Origin: Myoxocephalus aenaeus
Taxonomy: Eukaryota > Chordata > Actinopteri > Perciformes > Cottidae
Assembly: GCA_038501785.1 (NCBI GenBank)
Contig: JBAMJR010000006.1
Coordinates: forward strand, 1,563,501-1,627,500
Direction of reading: 5' to 3'
DNA length: 64,000 nt
Each line of letters begins with the position of its first letter. Position 1 is the stretch's first letter. This document shows, one piece after another, positions 39,357-51,784 of this stretch. Both the position numbers and the translations under genes were made by a program. The notes under the pieces were generated by a model. The model was not told the origin of the DNA, ran no database searches, and saw only the letters and a program-made list of their open reading frames with translations.

Positions 39357-41891
39357 TCATGACGCTCCTCTGATAATGACCATCACCATGTAGTCATCCT
39401 CTGATTTGGCAAAGGCTTTGGCAGAGGCATCCACAAACTGCTGTGAGAATTCACATGGGGGGAAAGCGTGAAGGACTCCTCCGTGGTCCTTGTCGCGGGC
39501 GCCCCCCACAGGGAGGCTGATGATGCCGGCGGCCTCCTTCTGCTTCAGGTAGGACACCAGATTCTTGAGCGGTCTCTCGGCCGAGCTGTTGCCGTCCTGG
39601 ATCCCTCCGTCTTCACATTTTCCGGGCACGGCCAGAAGGATGGCATATCCGCTCGAGCCGGCGGCTTTGATGCGGCGTGAAACTTCATCTATCTTGGGTT
39701 GGTCCAGTCGCAGGCGCTGGCTGATCTTCAGCTGGGACGCTGGACCCCCTTTGGGGCCCTGCAGCAGCAGACTGGTAGCCACGGCCATGTCCCCCTCCAG
39801 CAGGTGCAGTGATGTGGGAAAGCTGCTATTCTTCAGCAGGAGGACACCCTGCCAGATCTGACTTAGCTTCTGTCCTCCAGCTGCCGGTTTGGACTGCTGT
39901 CCAGACTTGGAGGAGGGAGGATGTTCCAAGCGATCCTCCTTCTTAGCCGGGCTTTTGGAGGAGTCACCTGCTTTGATTTTGCGGTCCTTCTCAGAGCAGG
40001 AGCCTGGTGCAGGCGGGGTAAGTGTTTTTCTTCTCTTGTCTCCAAAGCCAGTGTTCTGGCGCTCTCTGACAGGGGAGGTTCTGCCAGAGCGAGGCAGGCG
40101 TTCAGGGTCAGCGCAGGGTCCCCCATCTCGGCCGATCCCGTCGGGGCTGCGCTCTAACGAGTTGCCGTGACGACGCAGACCAAAGTCGACGTGGTCAGGT
40201 GAATGTCTCCTTTTGCGGCTTATATCTCTGCTTTGTAAATCACGGTCGATTGGCCAGGGCTCATGGGAACGCCTTTCAAGACGATCTATGGGATCAAAGC
40301 CTGCTCCTCGCATTCTATCGTGGACACCCAGGCCAGACCATTCAGCGCTGGTGTACGGGCCCCTGTCTCTGAAGCGAGCAGGAAGTGGAGGGGACCTGTC
40401 CCTCCCTCTCACGGAGTCTGTAAGGCGGTGGGCAAAGGGGTCAGGAACAAAGTCATAGTGCGGCGGCAGGGGGAGTGGGAGCTGCAGGTACTGCTGCTGC
40501 TGCTGGTAGCGGTGCTCTGTATCCGCAAAATCCACTCTCAGTCTCCTGTCGGGGCCGCCGAGAGGAAAGCCTCTCATGTGAGTACATGCAGCCTGAGCAG
40601 CGTCCAAACTTTCATACTGGATGTAAGCCCACACTTCACCTTTCCTGTAGTCTATAGTCCTGATGGTACCAAAGCGGTCAAACTCCTTGGCTAGAGCAGC
40701 GACTGGAACCCAGGGTCCAAGGCCCCCCACCCACAGCCTGGTCGTGGGTGTGGGTTTACCGTATCCAATTTTAATTGGGTTGTGGCCCACCACTTTCCCC
40801 GACATCGCTACTTTGGCACGATGAGCCATGTCAAGATTCTCAAACTTGATGAACCCATAGGTGTTGCTCTGGCCTCGCACTGCCCGCTTTATATCCACTT
40901 CTGTTATCATCCCAAACCTGTCGAACGCCCTCCTCAGGTCGCTCTCCGTCACACCGACGTCCAGATTGCCCAGAAACAAAGTCCTGTTGGCCCTCTGGTC
41001 ATCCTCGGGGGTCATCAGGTCATCCTCACGGAAAACAGCACATTCGGGGATGAACGGGGGTCTATTCCTGGCATCGTACACTGAAAAGTCTCTGTCTCTT
41101 TCCAGATCTCTGATGTGAGGTGGTGGAGGTGGAGGAGCAGCAGGAGGAGGAGGGTGGGGGAGACGGCCCAGGGCCAGCTGCTGTATTCGGTAGTCTCTGT
41201 ATCCCATCCCAGTGGGAGAAAGGGCCCTCTGAGAGTGGAGATGCCTGGGTCCTGGAGAGAAATTGTCTTTTGAAACAGGGGAGCGACTTGGGAGCCTGTT
41301 CGTGTACACCGTCTCTATCTTCAGAGGCCGGTCGTACAGCACCAGCTTGCCGCGGGCGTGTTTGGCCGAGCGGGCGTCATCCGGCCTCCTGAAGTTCACA
41401 TACGCCACCCTGTCGTCGTTTTCTCGACTTATCTTCACACTAACGTCCCCAAACCTCTTGAACTCGTGAAACAATCCATCCTCTATCTCCTCGTCGTTCA
41501 GCTGGTTGCCCAGCTCGCTTATTTTGAGAGTCTTGTACTCGTTTTCTGGGTTTGACGGAGGCCGCGGGTCGCTGCGTGCGCCGGACCGGGATGTTTCCGC
41601 GTCGACTTCAGCGCCTGCGTACGGCTTGTTTCCCGGAACAACTTGGTAGTCGTACCCGCTGCTAGTCCGACTGGATGAATTATGTCCGTCTGGATCCCGC
41701 ATGTCTCTTTTCTCACTGTGTAAACTTCTCCGGGACGGAGCCCCGCTGTGAGCAGCGCCGTTGCCGTTGTTGCTGCCGACCGTCGACAGCGCCCCGCTCT
41801 TCTTGCCGCCCGGGTGGCTTCCTCCTCGGTCTCTGCCCTCCTCCGGCGCCCGAGAGCGTTTCTTCACCGGCGACCGCTCTTTTCCCTTCAT
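39357..41891 (-). CDS. rbm15: RNA-binding motif protein 15 (SPEN family)
   Basis: A single 844-codon coding exon. Domains in order: a charged Ser/Arg/Gly-rich N terminus; RRM1 at about 120-197; a proline run (247-258); RRM2 at about 303-378 (TLFLGNLDVGVTESDL; YGFIKFEN); RRM3 at about 384-457 (RLWVGGLGPWVP; AYIQYESLDAA); a polyglutamine/leucine stretch at 463-476; a long RD/RS-rich region; and a C-terminal SPOC domain at about 675-842 (KLSQIWQGVLLLKN). The protein ends VIIRGAS, as in one human isoform. By family knowledge RBM15 is a nuclear adaptor that brings the METTL3-METTL14 m6A writer to target RNAs and recruits SETD1B/HDAC partners via SPOC; it acts in haematopoiesis. Human RBM15 is about 970 aa, and the shortening is mainly in the low-complexity linkers. 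The start was chosen as the first ATG after a CpG-rich leader. Confidence 0.97.
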   Translation of the reverse strand: MKGKERSPVKKRSRAPEEGRDRGGSHPGGKKSGALSTVGSNNGNGAAHSGAPSRRSLHSEKRDMRDPDGHNSSSRTSSGYDYQVVPGNKPYAGAEVDAETSRSGARSDPRPPSNPENEYKTLKISELGNQLNDEEIEDGLFHEFKRFGDVSVKISRENDDRVAYVNFRRPDDARSAKHARGKLVLYDRPLKIETVYTNRLPSRSPVSKDNFSPGPRHLHSQRALSPTGMGYRDYRIQQLALGRLPHPPPPAAPPPPPPHIRDLERDRDFSVYDARNRPPFIPECAVFREDDLMTPEDDQRANRTLFLGNLDVGVTESDLRRAFDRFGMITEVDIKRAVRGQSNTYGFIKFENLDMAHRAKVAMSGKVVGHNPIKIGYGKPTPTTRLWVGGLGPWVPVAALAKEFDRFGTIRTIDYRKGEVWAYIQYESLDAAQAACTHMRGFPLGGPDRRLRVDFADTEHRYQQQQQYLQLPLPLPPHYDFVPDPFAHRLTDSVRGRDRSPPLPARFRDRGPYTSAEWSGLGVHDRMRGAGFDPIDRLERRSHEPWPIDRDLQSRDISRKRRHSPDHVDFGLRRHGNSLERSPDGIGRDGGPCADPERLPRSGRTSPVRERQNTGFGDKRRKTLTPPAPGSCSEKDRKIKAGDSSKSPAKKEDRLEHPPSSKSGQQSKPAAGGQKLSQIWQGVLLLKNSSFPTSLHLLEGDMAVATSLLLQGPKGGPASQLKISQRLRLDQPKIDEVSRRIKAAGSSGYAILLAVPGKCEDGGIQDGNSSAERPLKNLVSYLKQKEAAGIISLPVGGARDKDHGGVLHAFPPCEFSQQFVDASAKAFAKSEDDYMVMVIIRGAS

Positions 41892-42125
41892 TTCCCTAAA
41901 GCCGATGTACGCAGGCTACACACTCACTTCGTTTAATCTACTCTCTGTCACTGGAAATAGATCGTAATTGACTTATCTTTCGCGGTTCCCACACACACTT
42001 AAGCGAGCGACATAACCGCCATGTTGGACTACTTTGCACTACTGTACAGGAAGTCCCGCCTACGCGCCTGTAGAAGAAGCTGATTGGCTGAGCGGGTTGT
42101 CACACGCGGGAGCAGGAAGTCTGCT
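41892..42125 (-). promoter_or_regulatory. rbm15: rbm15 5'UTR and CpG promoter
   Basis: CpG-rich sequence upstream of the ATG, without a TATA box. It contains a YY1-like ATGGCGG on the minus strand (42017-42023), two ETS-like CAGGAAGT sites (about 42047-42054 and 42113-42120) and an inverted CCAAT box (ATTGG, 42083-42087). This is the usual arrangement for a housekeeping promoter. The start site is inferred near 42000. Confidence 0.55.
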
Positions 42126-43040
42126 CGCCTATCATAAACAAGGGTGCGGCTCTGCTGTGGGGTCAGAGTACAGTCCTGAAGGCAGAGAAGAATAGTTGGT
42201 CTGTCAAAGTATTTGTATCGGCTGCATTGTGACCTTGACGTGAGGACACTGACTGTTATTGAGTCATACATGACTGGAAAACAACACTTCATTTACATTA
42301 GGGGAGAGTGGACAGTCAGACTAGATATACAGCTAGGATCTATCAAGCATTTTGGGGTGCAGCCCAAGGCCTTGTTAAGGACCAGCTGTCTATACATAAT
42401 ACAGAACCAGATCAGAATCAGAACCAGTTTTTGCCAGGTATGTGAAACATACGAGGAATTTGTCTTTGCTGGTGGTGCATACAAAGACAAACAACAACAA
42501 TCAACACAGTGCATGAAATAGAAACATTCAATTTACAATAGAATATAAAATATAAATACATTCCCTGTGTCTGTGCCATATACTGTATATAGGTATGTAC
42601 TGGATAGAATATAATGCATGCCTGATACAAAAGTTATGTGGAACTCTTGATCTTTATATATAGTGCATGAAAGCATTCAGTATACCCCTCTTATTATACA
42701 TTATAGGTAGGTAGTAGTTATCCACAACACTGTATGATCCATGCAAGTGACCGTGTTAATACTGTGTGGCTTTAGTCATATGGGATGGATTGCTACTGCA
42801 GATAAAATACATTGTATACTGTATGCTTTCACACTTCTCTCTTTCTTTCAATTAAATACATATTTCTAATGTTGTAGTTGTGGATGATATATTTGCTATG
42901 TTGTGGCAAAGATGCAAAATAAATAAATTGGTGGGGTAGGTAGTGTTGTTTAATGTCACAGTGTGTATATTTTTCTTGTATTTTCTGTCCTATTGATTAT
43001 TTTAGACAGAACAAAATTATGTTTTGATGACAATATGAGT
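42126..43040. other. AT-rich intergenic DNA
   Basis: Nothing recognisable beyond short open frames. 42415-42610 has the ATTCCATGT-type look of a decayed LINE tail but is too diverged to call. Confidence 0.25.
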
Positions 43041-43045
43041 TAATT

Positions 43046-43049
<4 letters not shown>

Positions 43050-43134
<85 letters not shown>

Positions 43135-43138
43135 CGTG
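43050..43138. repeat. (GT)n microsatellite
   Basis: Pure (GT)n passing into GTGC units at 43130-43140. Confidence 0.97.
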
Positions 43139-43139
43139 C

Positions 43140-44394
43140 GTGTATATAAACTAAGCTCCTGTCCGCCTGCTCCATACTGAACAAACACGTGTTTACCAAA
43201 GTCCACCAGTAGGGGGCAGATCAGTTCCTCCTAACAACCACATCAGTAGCAGCTTGTCACTGAAACAGGAAGGTAAAGCACTAACCGTCGAGCCTGACAA
43301 AAACTTGTGTATCCTGATTATTGACTGGAAGTCTCCTGAGTGGCTGCCAGGTAGTAGAGAGAAAGAGTTCACTTAGAAACCTCCGCCAGACTGTCTCTAT
43401 GTTCAGTCTATTTCCTGGAAGACTTGTACTGAATATTTTCCATCACTACTCAGAATAAAACATGAAAAAACTCATGTAACTTAAATATAAAACATCATAT
43501 GCTCTTCAAAACCAACAAAAATGTTCAAACTTCAATTACTTTTTTAAAATAATATTTGATGTAATTTGTTATGAAAACTGTCCAAATTAAAAACATGTCC
43601 TTATCACACACTAGAATCCTCTACATTTTTAGACGTCAACTTCAAAAGTTTAAATTTTATAATGCTGTGTATTTTCTTTATTTTATTAAATCATTTAATG
43701 AAATATGGAAGAAAACAAAAGATACACACACGTCAAATGGATACATTACAGTAGTGCAAAAATCATGAAAACTATACTTTGCAGCGAATATTCCCATATC
43801 ATATAATATCATTTAATTAATTTGATGATATCTATACAAAGTCATAATTTATGTTACATTCTCTCATAGTTCAAGAATGTATAATGAACCTCCCAGTCTC
43901 TTCATTTAATCACATGATAACGTGCCCCCTCAGATCATTTTGAATGAAATTTGTTTAAAAGGCGAACTTGAGTTCATTTCCATTTCAATTCACCTTTTTG
44001 CTCGTGTTTTTCTTACAGTAATTACGCCGCACCAACCCAAACTGTATTGCAGCCTAGGCCATAATTCATACTACAGATATCTATGTTGTGGGCTATTTTT
44101 GGATGTGTGGACACTTTCATTATTAATAATAAACAGAAATAAAATGCTGAAGCATCTATGTAGGGCGCTCCCACGCGTAGGATTACAGCCTGCATGACAG
44201 CCGGGGTAGAGATGGTCGTCCAATTAAACTGTGTTGCCTTATGGACTAAAAAGCAGACTATTCAGTACCTTTTGTGACACACATGCAAACATATACACAC
44301 ACCAGTGCATGCCAAAGTCTGTTTATTCAGCTTAATTCCTATTTCTTTATCTGAGCTTCGTGAGATTCTTAAAAACAGATGTAAAAGTCCTGAA

Positions 44395-44395
<1 letters not shown>
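43140..44395. other. AT-rich intergenic DNA
   Basis: No gene or element recognised. Confidence 0.25.

Positions 44396-44396
<1 letters not shown>

Positions 44397-44472
<76 letters not shown>
44397..44472. repeat. (AT)n microsatellite
   Basis: About 37 AT units with a single C interruption near 44450. Confidence 0.95.
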
Positions 44473-45386
44473 GTTTTGAAACTTTGTTGTAAAGTATGAT
44501 ATACATATACACCTCTTGATAATTTTCAACAAAAAGGACATCATCTCCCTTCTGATTGTGTTAGAGTTATTTCAATTCTTTGTTCTCGATAACTTTTAAT
44601 CTGGATTTCCTTTTTTGTCTCACTGACCCGAGGGATATTTTAAAAGGATTATGTTGTCCAAAAAAAATGGGGACAGAAGCTTTGCCCTCAACCTCGTGAA
44701 CTGGACTGGCCCCTCTTTGAGAGACCATCTGGTGAAGTTCCTCTATAGACCGTCACATGTCCCCCGCGCAGGCCCACCAAGGCAATCTGCCACCCAGTAT
44801 TAAAATGGGTTTAAGTGTGTTTATAAAGATAGTATGAGCGGGGAAATGTGTTCCTGCTTTAAATCTCTTCCCAATATCCAGGTCAGCTGTTTGTCCTTAA
44901 TTAAAGCATTCATCCATCAGTGTGTGTCAACAAAAATGTGCTTACACAGTAATGTTTTCAGAGACTGCAGCAATGAACTCAATGAAATACAAAAACTTGA
45001 ATTTACTGCAACAGTAAGGAGTTTCATCCATCAAATACAGAAAGGCATGTGAGGGTTTTTGTTAATGAGCTATTAAAAGGGGGAATCTGCAAAGGATTAT
45101 GGCAGAAAATACAGCTTTGAATGAGTTTCTATTTTTGTGCGTTGCATTAAGGTGAACAGCCTGACCCACTGCACCCCAGCTTTCATGTGTGACAGATGCT
45201 TCGTAACAGATCTGTTTGTGTATTCCTGGCAACCAAAGGACACCCACTCCTTCACCTGTCTCACTTAAATCGGCACACACCCCTTGATGAATTCCCCATC
45301 ATGTGTGTGAAAATAGGAGCCACCTACAGTGTCACATCACTTCACCGTATCATGGCACCCACCTGGTTTTTAAACGCATTCATCTG

Positions 45387-45997
45387 CACAGCAAAATCAG
45401 TAGTGTTACTTAGTGTTAATTTTCCAGTGTAAAATATTTTGAGTTGATCAGTGTTGTTTTGGGTGTTAATTGAGCACTTGCAGTGTTGAAATAGCTATGT
45501 GGGCAGGATTGTTTCGGTGAGTTAACGCAATGCCTTGACTTCCTGTGCGACTGAGTGAGCGGGCTTTACCCAGCATGCAGTTTGGCGGTTAAACCACGAG
45601 TCAAGTTCTATCCCTGAGACGTAAGTAGCTCTGACTGTGAACATAAAATTTGACTGAGAACATTACATTTTGCAGCCTGCGGAAGAGTGACAATAGTCGT
45701 TACGGCTATGCATGCACCACTGGTATGAAGGGTTATGAAAAATTCATACCTGCTGGCCAGTTGTGAGCGCATAATATAATCACTTAATAATATAATGAAA
45801 CCCCGTCACCTTTTTCACTTTTATGTGTCATAAGACAACACTGTGAGTGTTAGATATTTAACACTATGAAAGAGTTAAAATATTAACACTATCCAAAGTG
45901 TATATTTAACTCTGAACCCGAGTGGATTATATAAACACTGGCATAGTGTTGATTTTAACACTATGCCAGTTAATTTAACACTTCCGATTTTGCTGTG
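45387..45997. mobile_element. MITE-like element with 12-bp terminal inverted repeats
   Basis: The left end CACAGCAAAATC (45387-45398) and right end GATTTTGCTGTG (45986-45997) are exact reverse complements, and the next block (AGTGTTA) is also shared. The interior is full of AGTGTTA/TAACACT motifs and has a perfect 14-bp hairpin at 45937-45970 (ACTGGCATAGTGTT, 6-nt loop). The 611 bp contain no transposase frame. The superfamily is not certain. Confidence 0.75.
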
Positions 45998-46708
45998 TGT
46001 AAAGTTTCTCATTGTATCTTCATTTAATGACAATACCCCTCAAGCAGTAACAGTTTCTGATTACATCCAGTGTAAATAAACATACTGTCTTGGAGTGTTG
46101 CCGTATGGCAGAGCACCGCAGTGTGTTTCTCAGAGCCCGACATGACCCACTTTCTCCACTGTCTGAACACCTGCACAACACTAGCATGTACCCGTGCACT
46201 GATGCATGCTGGGAAAGCAGGATATGTTACAACAGTGTGAGATTAAGCAGAAAGCCAAGACTGTTGAGTGTTTTTTACAGTAAAACCAAGTTATGCATGA
46301 CTTAAATAGCATCATATACTTTCCTTATCTAAAGGAAAGATGAATAATACATGACAAGTTCTTGTTTTTGTCTTTCCTCAAAACAATATGTTTGTATTCA
46401 CAGGTTTTGCGTGATGTTAATGAAGTAGTATTGTGAGAGAACGAGCGTCAGGGAATTATCAGTGTATCGGCCACACTGACAATTGTAGACGTTGATCGCT
46501 TTGAATACTCCATTTGCATCCGTCAAAAGTGTTCACATTCACTTGCTTTCAGCAGGATTTGCAGTGTAGATGTAATATGTTTGTTCAAGTGCTTGTACTC
46601 AGAATAATGAACTAGATAAGTGATACCACAAAGCCCAGTGCAGAGTGAATCTTTTTTTAGGAACTGAGAGTGACCCAGACAGCACAAAACACAAGGGGAG
46701 AAACAGGA

Positions 46709-46723
46709 GGGAGGGAGGGAGGG
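46709..46723 (+). promoter_or_regulatory. G-quadruplex motif (GGGA)3GGG
   Basis: Four G3 runs separated by single A, in a strongly purine-biased stretch (46690-46800) that also holds a TATAAA at 46764-46769. No gene follows that I can recognise, so any promoter function is speculative. Confidence 0.45.
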
Positions 46724-47284
46724 AAGATGAGGGGAGGAGAGCAAAGGGATGGGGAGGGCGGAATATAAATGAGAGTGGAGAGAAGGAAAAGTACTGGGCG
46801 GATGTGCTGGTGCAGATGCAGAATGCATGAGTGCACGTGAGTGGAAATGGGCGTGGGGGAACAGAAACGTAAGCGGGTGCTGCAAAGCGGCAGGGAGACA
46901 ATGTGAAGTTAGAGGCGACTGAAGGTGAACAGAGAGGAGTGGAAATGTTCTGTGAAAGGGTGCTGAAGTTAGACACCAAAGACCATGAGATATAACCAAT
47001 ATTATGGAAGATATTTGAAGTAAAAATTCCAGAGATAAAAGGACACTGCATAGGGACTGGGACTGAGAAAAAGGATGCGAATGAATATAAAAATCTAAGA
47101 ATAACTGCATCACCCAGCATTGAAAGTTTGTTAACAGGAAATGTTCAAGACTGTGAAATTAACTCTGACAGGAAACACTGTCGCTCAAGCTTTCCTGGCG
47201 TTTAGTTGATGCTGAGTGTATTGGTCCTGATAGCAACGTGGCCTTACGGATATAAATGCTAGTCTGTCTGTCGATTAGGCCCCT

Positions 47285-47720
47285 ATTGTGATCTTAAGTG
47301 AAATGTCTCAACAACTACTGGATAGATTGCCATTCTTTTTGGACAGTCATATGGTTCCCAGAGGATAAATCCTACATGCTTTGATGAGCCCTTGACTTTC
47401 CCTTAAGAGGTTTACATGAGTTTGACATTGGTGGTTTGAGTGAAATATTTCAACAACTTAGATTGCTGAAATTTGGCACAGATATCCATGTCTCCCTCAG
47501 GATCAATTGTAATAAATTTGGTGATCCTTTGACGTTTCATCAAGTCCCATCATCTGTTTTGTGTTTGTGTCTTTATGACCAAAATCCTGCTATGCTAATG
47601 ACATTCACATTAGCCTCAGCTGGACTTTGTGTTTAATGATAATTAGCTAAAGCTATCATAGTAACACACTAAACTAAAATAGTGTTAGCATTTTCCTTGA
47701 CTGAAAGCTTAGCTTTAGCA
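47285..47720 (+). mobile_element. Dispersed repeat family C, copy 1
   Basis: Landmarks in order are TCTCAACAACTACTGGAT, ATGGTTCCCAGAGGAT, GGATCAATTGTAATAA, TTATGACCAAAATCCTGC, TTAGCCTCAGCTGGACTTTG. The same series occurs at 54660-54945 and, inverted, at 58655-59000. Non-coding interspersed repeat. Confidence 0.65.
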
Positions 47721-48539
47721 TTAGCTCAAAACACCAGTGTTTATATTTAGTACCGTTCTATTTAGTACGGCCTCACAGAGCTGCTAGCATGGCTGTTTAC
47801 AGCTGGTGCTGAATAAACAAGAACCAAGAAGACTTGAGGTTTAAAGGACATCAGGTAAATTAAAATAAGACTGCAGCTCCTCCAACCCAGATGGGACTGT
47901 ACGGTCATTTGCTAACCAGAGAGGGCATATAGCGCTGCAGTGCCAACAGTCCCACAGGCCTGCTAGGCTCCTGATGCAGGCTTAATAAAACACCTAAAAA
48001 TTATGGACACCCCTGTCCACTTAGCAGATGCCCTGCAGCAGTTGAGGCTGAACTGCAGGGATCAAGAGCACCTCAGTACTAGTTTGTACCGTGTTTACTG
48101 TCATTGTTGTGCTACATGATTGGAATCCTTGTTCTAAAACTGTCTTCATCAGACTTTATCATTGAGTTAGACTTGTTCCTGTAAAAGTGGGCTGTCTTAG
48201 ACGTGTCTATTTTCATCTCAGATTCTTCTTGTCAGATATTTTTCCCATGAGATAAGGTGACGAAAAAGGTTGTGAACGAAAAAATGGTGTGAGAAAACAG
48301 ATGCTGATCTTTAATCCACTTTACACTTCCAAAACATACTATGAAAAGAGGAAAGTAGAGAGAGAGAGAGAGTAAACACAGTGGGAGGATAAGTTATCTG
48401 TATAGTACAACTAGTATTTGGATTTAAGAAATATTAAAATCCATGTGTCACCTATAGATCCCACAGAAAGTTCAGAGACCGTAGTTTAAGTCGAGGTAAC
48501 ATGTGTGTGTGTGAAATGCATATAGTTGTTCCCAACTAG

Positions 48540-48780
48540 CTTCTTCCCACTGGCCGTCACTCTAATGAACAGTTAAACAGACTCTTCATCTGCACTATCT
48601 GCACTTTTTTGTTGTTTTACTACTGTCTTTAATGTCCTTTTTATATTTTTTATATGTATCTTGTATATTGTGTGTGAAAAAAGTACGAAGAGCAAGTGAA
48701 ACCGGAGTCAAATTCCATGTATGTGCAAATTTACATGGCCATTAAAGCTGATTTTGATTCTGATTCTGATTCTGAACTAT
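48540..48780 (+). mobile_element. LINE 3' end with (GATTCT)n tail
   Basis: A decayed coding end (CTAGCTTCTTCCCACTGGCC) is followed by the 3'UTR AGTCAAATTCCATGTATGTG, then ACATGGCCATTAAAGC and (GATTCT)n. It has the same tail as 9360-9605. It is a severely 5'-truncated retrotransposon insertion. Confidence 0.65.
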
Positions 48781-49574
48781 AGAATGAAGCAATGTATGCA
48801 GACTGTATGCAGAAAGGACAGTGCAGAGATGAGACATGAGACAGATGAGACATGATCATGAGGTTGCTGTGGCAACTGCTTCCAGCAGTCAGCTCGAAGA
48901 AGGTGCGTCAAAAACGTCGCCAAGGACCGGCTGTAGAAATGCTAAAAACAGATCAGAACCTGAAATCGTCTTGGATGCTCTGGAAAATAAAAATTGTTTG
49001 AACAACATCCTACTGCCAGGCACAAATACAGAGAGAATGAGATAGGACTCTATGGTTCAAAAGTACTGGAGAGGTCTCGTCTTATATCAGTTCAATCTGT
49101 GTGAATGCTTTTTTGTTCCCACAAAGTTTAAATCCTCTTGATGCCACATGTTTACTCTTCTGTGTTCCGTATCATCACTTAGACCAACGTCCACACTGAT
49201 ACATGAAATTGATGCAGATGAGGAGAAATATCAAGAAGCAAGTGAGAACAAACTTATTTAAGGTAGACATGTTGGAACGGACAACAAAATAAAATCATAG
49301 GGTCAGGATGAAAAATGGCCCCTCTGCAATATCTTCCGCCCCGATCTCGGTGGTGTTGAAGAATACTCTGGCGGACGGTGCATGATTTATGGCCCCTGGG
49401 TGACTGTGTCTGCTGCAGTCGTGTCGCATGTCCAATGTCTAATAGAGAAACGACCACCTGGTGCAAGTCCAAAGTTTGATGAGGGAGATAAAGCTGTAAA
49501 TCACAGATTATTAGAGTAGTCATCTATGAAGATAATTAAATGTGTATTCTCTTCTAGAGTGGATATATGTCCCC

Positions 49575-49740
49575 AAAAAAGTTTCATTTTGAGGTATTTG
49601 CACTTTACTTGACTATGTCAATATTCATCTTTGCTCTTCTACTCCATTACATTTATTTGACAGCTGTTGAGATGAGGCTGCTTTTACATGTAGCACAGAC
49701 TGTATTATCAGTTTAAGAAATCTGATGCAATCATATAGAT
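49575..49740 (-). mobile_element. Dispersed repeat family B, copy 2 (inverted, partial)
   Basis: TTCTACTCCATTACATTTAT and TTGACAGCTGTTG are the reverse of the right half of family B copy 1 (30905-31165). Confidence 0.5.
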
Positions 49741-49759
49741 TTAACTATCCACACTGACA

Positions 49760-50810
49760 GGGGCCACTCTATGCATACCTTTTACTTGTAATTGTTTTAT
49801 ACACTAATGCTAACTTTATAATAAAAGCACAAATCCTATATTTACAGTAAGTAATGCTAAAATGTTCTATCAGATATTCAGAGCATTATAGCGGCAAACA
49901 ACTATTTGCAATGTAAATATATAGACAAGTAATATGCTCTCCCGCTGTATGTGTTGTAATTAGAGCTAATGTGCATTGCTTATTGCATGTTAGCACATGT
50001 GTCCCACTAGCTAGCTCACTTTAGCCTCTGGACTGGGCTCACACAACAGTCACAGTCAATCAAGCTGTCCGACTGACGACCTCATGGTGGAATGGTAGCA
50101 CCAAACCCACCAGTCCCCCCTCAGGTAAACACGTTAGCTCTGTCAGCACTGTTGCTGATGCTTGCACTGCTGTTAGCACCGTTAGCTTCTCGCCGCCAGC
50201 TCAGCTGTCGCCATGTTGAGAGCTGAAGAGAGCAGGTTGTCCTGCGTTCAGAGCGGCTGAGCTAACACATGCGTCCTAAATAAACGATGTTCAGCTAATT
50301 TTGCGGCATAATGCATGAATGAAGTAGGTTTTATTTAATCTTATATAAGTTTAGGTCAATGTCTTACATCACTGGTCACACGTTTTCTCTTCAAGTGCAC
50401 AATATAATTTTCTCCCTTTCCCTATTATTCATTGTTCATCTATTTATTATTAATGCTTATTCATTGTTGAGCAGTGGAAAATGGCTTGCTCGTGTGTTTA
50501 TCTTACGAGCAAGCACTGTTTTAGGTTTAAGGATACAACTGTGTTTTCAAACCTAATTTTGTATACCATCTGATTGTGTTTTCTGTATCCTGACAAACCA
50601 GTGTCATATGGCTTGACTTTTGTATCAATTGAAATGGCGAAAGCTACGTCAGACCATCACTTCCTCAGGTAGGAGTGGATAACCTTGACAAATCCCTCTT
50701 TTCTCTCTCAGCGTCCCACCTTCCCATTGCACAGATGCTGTGATGAGTGGAGGTCTCAAACAACAAGTGAGTAGCAGGTGATAATTTGTCATCGTTGATG
50801 AGCAGCACTT
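49760..50810. other. Intergenic DNA with probable old repeat
   Basis: 49960-50260 is rich in GTTAGC/GCTAGC motifs and looks like a decayed interspersed element. No gene was seen. Confidence 0.3.
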
Positions 50811-50814
50811 TGTG

Positions 50815-51030
50815 CGTCACGGTGCGTCCCGGACCCTCCACCCTGCATGTTAATTGTCGGCAGAGCAGCACGTGATCCTCCGTCCGCCACTAGTCCTGCG
50901 AGCGCTCAGTCGGCACCACACCGACACACAAGTGCTGTCCGGCGGATGTATTCATGCTTCTCCACTCGTTTTCTGCGTTCATAATCAACCCTGGATATTG
51001 TTGACCGCTGCAAAAAGACTCACGGTGAGA
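50815..51030 (+). promoter_or_regulatory. slc6a17: Candidate slc6a17 promoter and non-coding exon 1
   Basis: A CpG-richer patch (CACGGTGCGTCCCGG; CCTCCGTCCGCC; CGAGCGCTCAGTCGGC) ending in CACG|GTGAGA, a donor after 51024. Vertebrate SLC6A17 has a non-coding first exon before the ATG exon, and an acceptor exists at 53830. The pairing is inferred from position only. Confidence 0.33.
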
Positions 51031-51784
51031 AATAATGTATTCCTAACATCCCTCCGCTGTGCACCTCTCTCGTCTTAGGTGTTATCACCTGCATTGAAAT
51101 AAACAAAGTTCACAGACAGCTGGAAAATAGTTTCAATCTGCTTTGTTTTACGTCTTAAACGCAGATTGTTTTGAGTCATGTGAAGTTCGTGGAGCCTTTA
51201 ATTTGCCTCGTGGTCGAAATGTAGTGTGGTCTACACAGAGGTCACTGAATATTGTCTTTGACCTTGATTATGCGTGTTTAAAAGTCGTTGCATGACTCCC
51301 GAGATGGAAACACTGGGCTCTCAGCATCAGCACCAGATGTGTCACCGGCTGACATGAGTGATCAGTGCTGTGTGTTCATAAGTGAGAGCATTCTCAACCT
51401 GCAGCTTCTCGGCTCAACTATATTTTACTGTTAAAAAGGTGTTTATGGAGAAAATAAAAGTACAACTCTATATCTTTAGTCCATGCCATGTATTTATTAA
51501 AGCTGATATCTAAGGGCTGTTGCCAGTTAAGTAATGAGCTGCCTGTTAAAGGCTTCAGATGTGTAATACCTCCAAGTGTGAAACAGCTGATTAACTAACT
51601 GTGGGGGCTGGTAATCAATCAATAATCAATCAATAGACGGACATTTCAACAGGACTGAAGCTGATGCAGTTTTGAAATCCTTGGTTTTGTGTTATATTGT
51701 GTTACTGGAAGTGTTTAAACCTCATTACTATCTATTCAAACACAACTTGTTTGACAGTGAAAACTGTGATGGGTGAGGATACAC

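Noticed and set aside
39468..41967. Plus-strand frames opposite rbm15
   Set aside because: Shadows of the rbm15 coding exon. None has a domain.
46523..47120. Two overlapping minus-strand frames of 196 and 173 codons
   Set aside because: They overlap in different frames over a purine-biased, low-complexity stretch that simply lacks stop codons. They show no domain or splice context.
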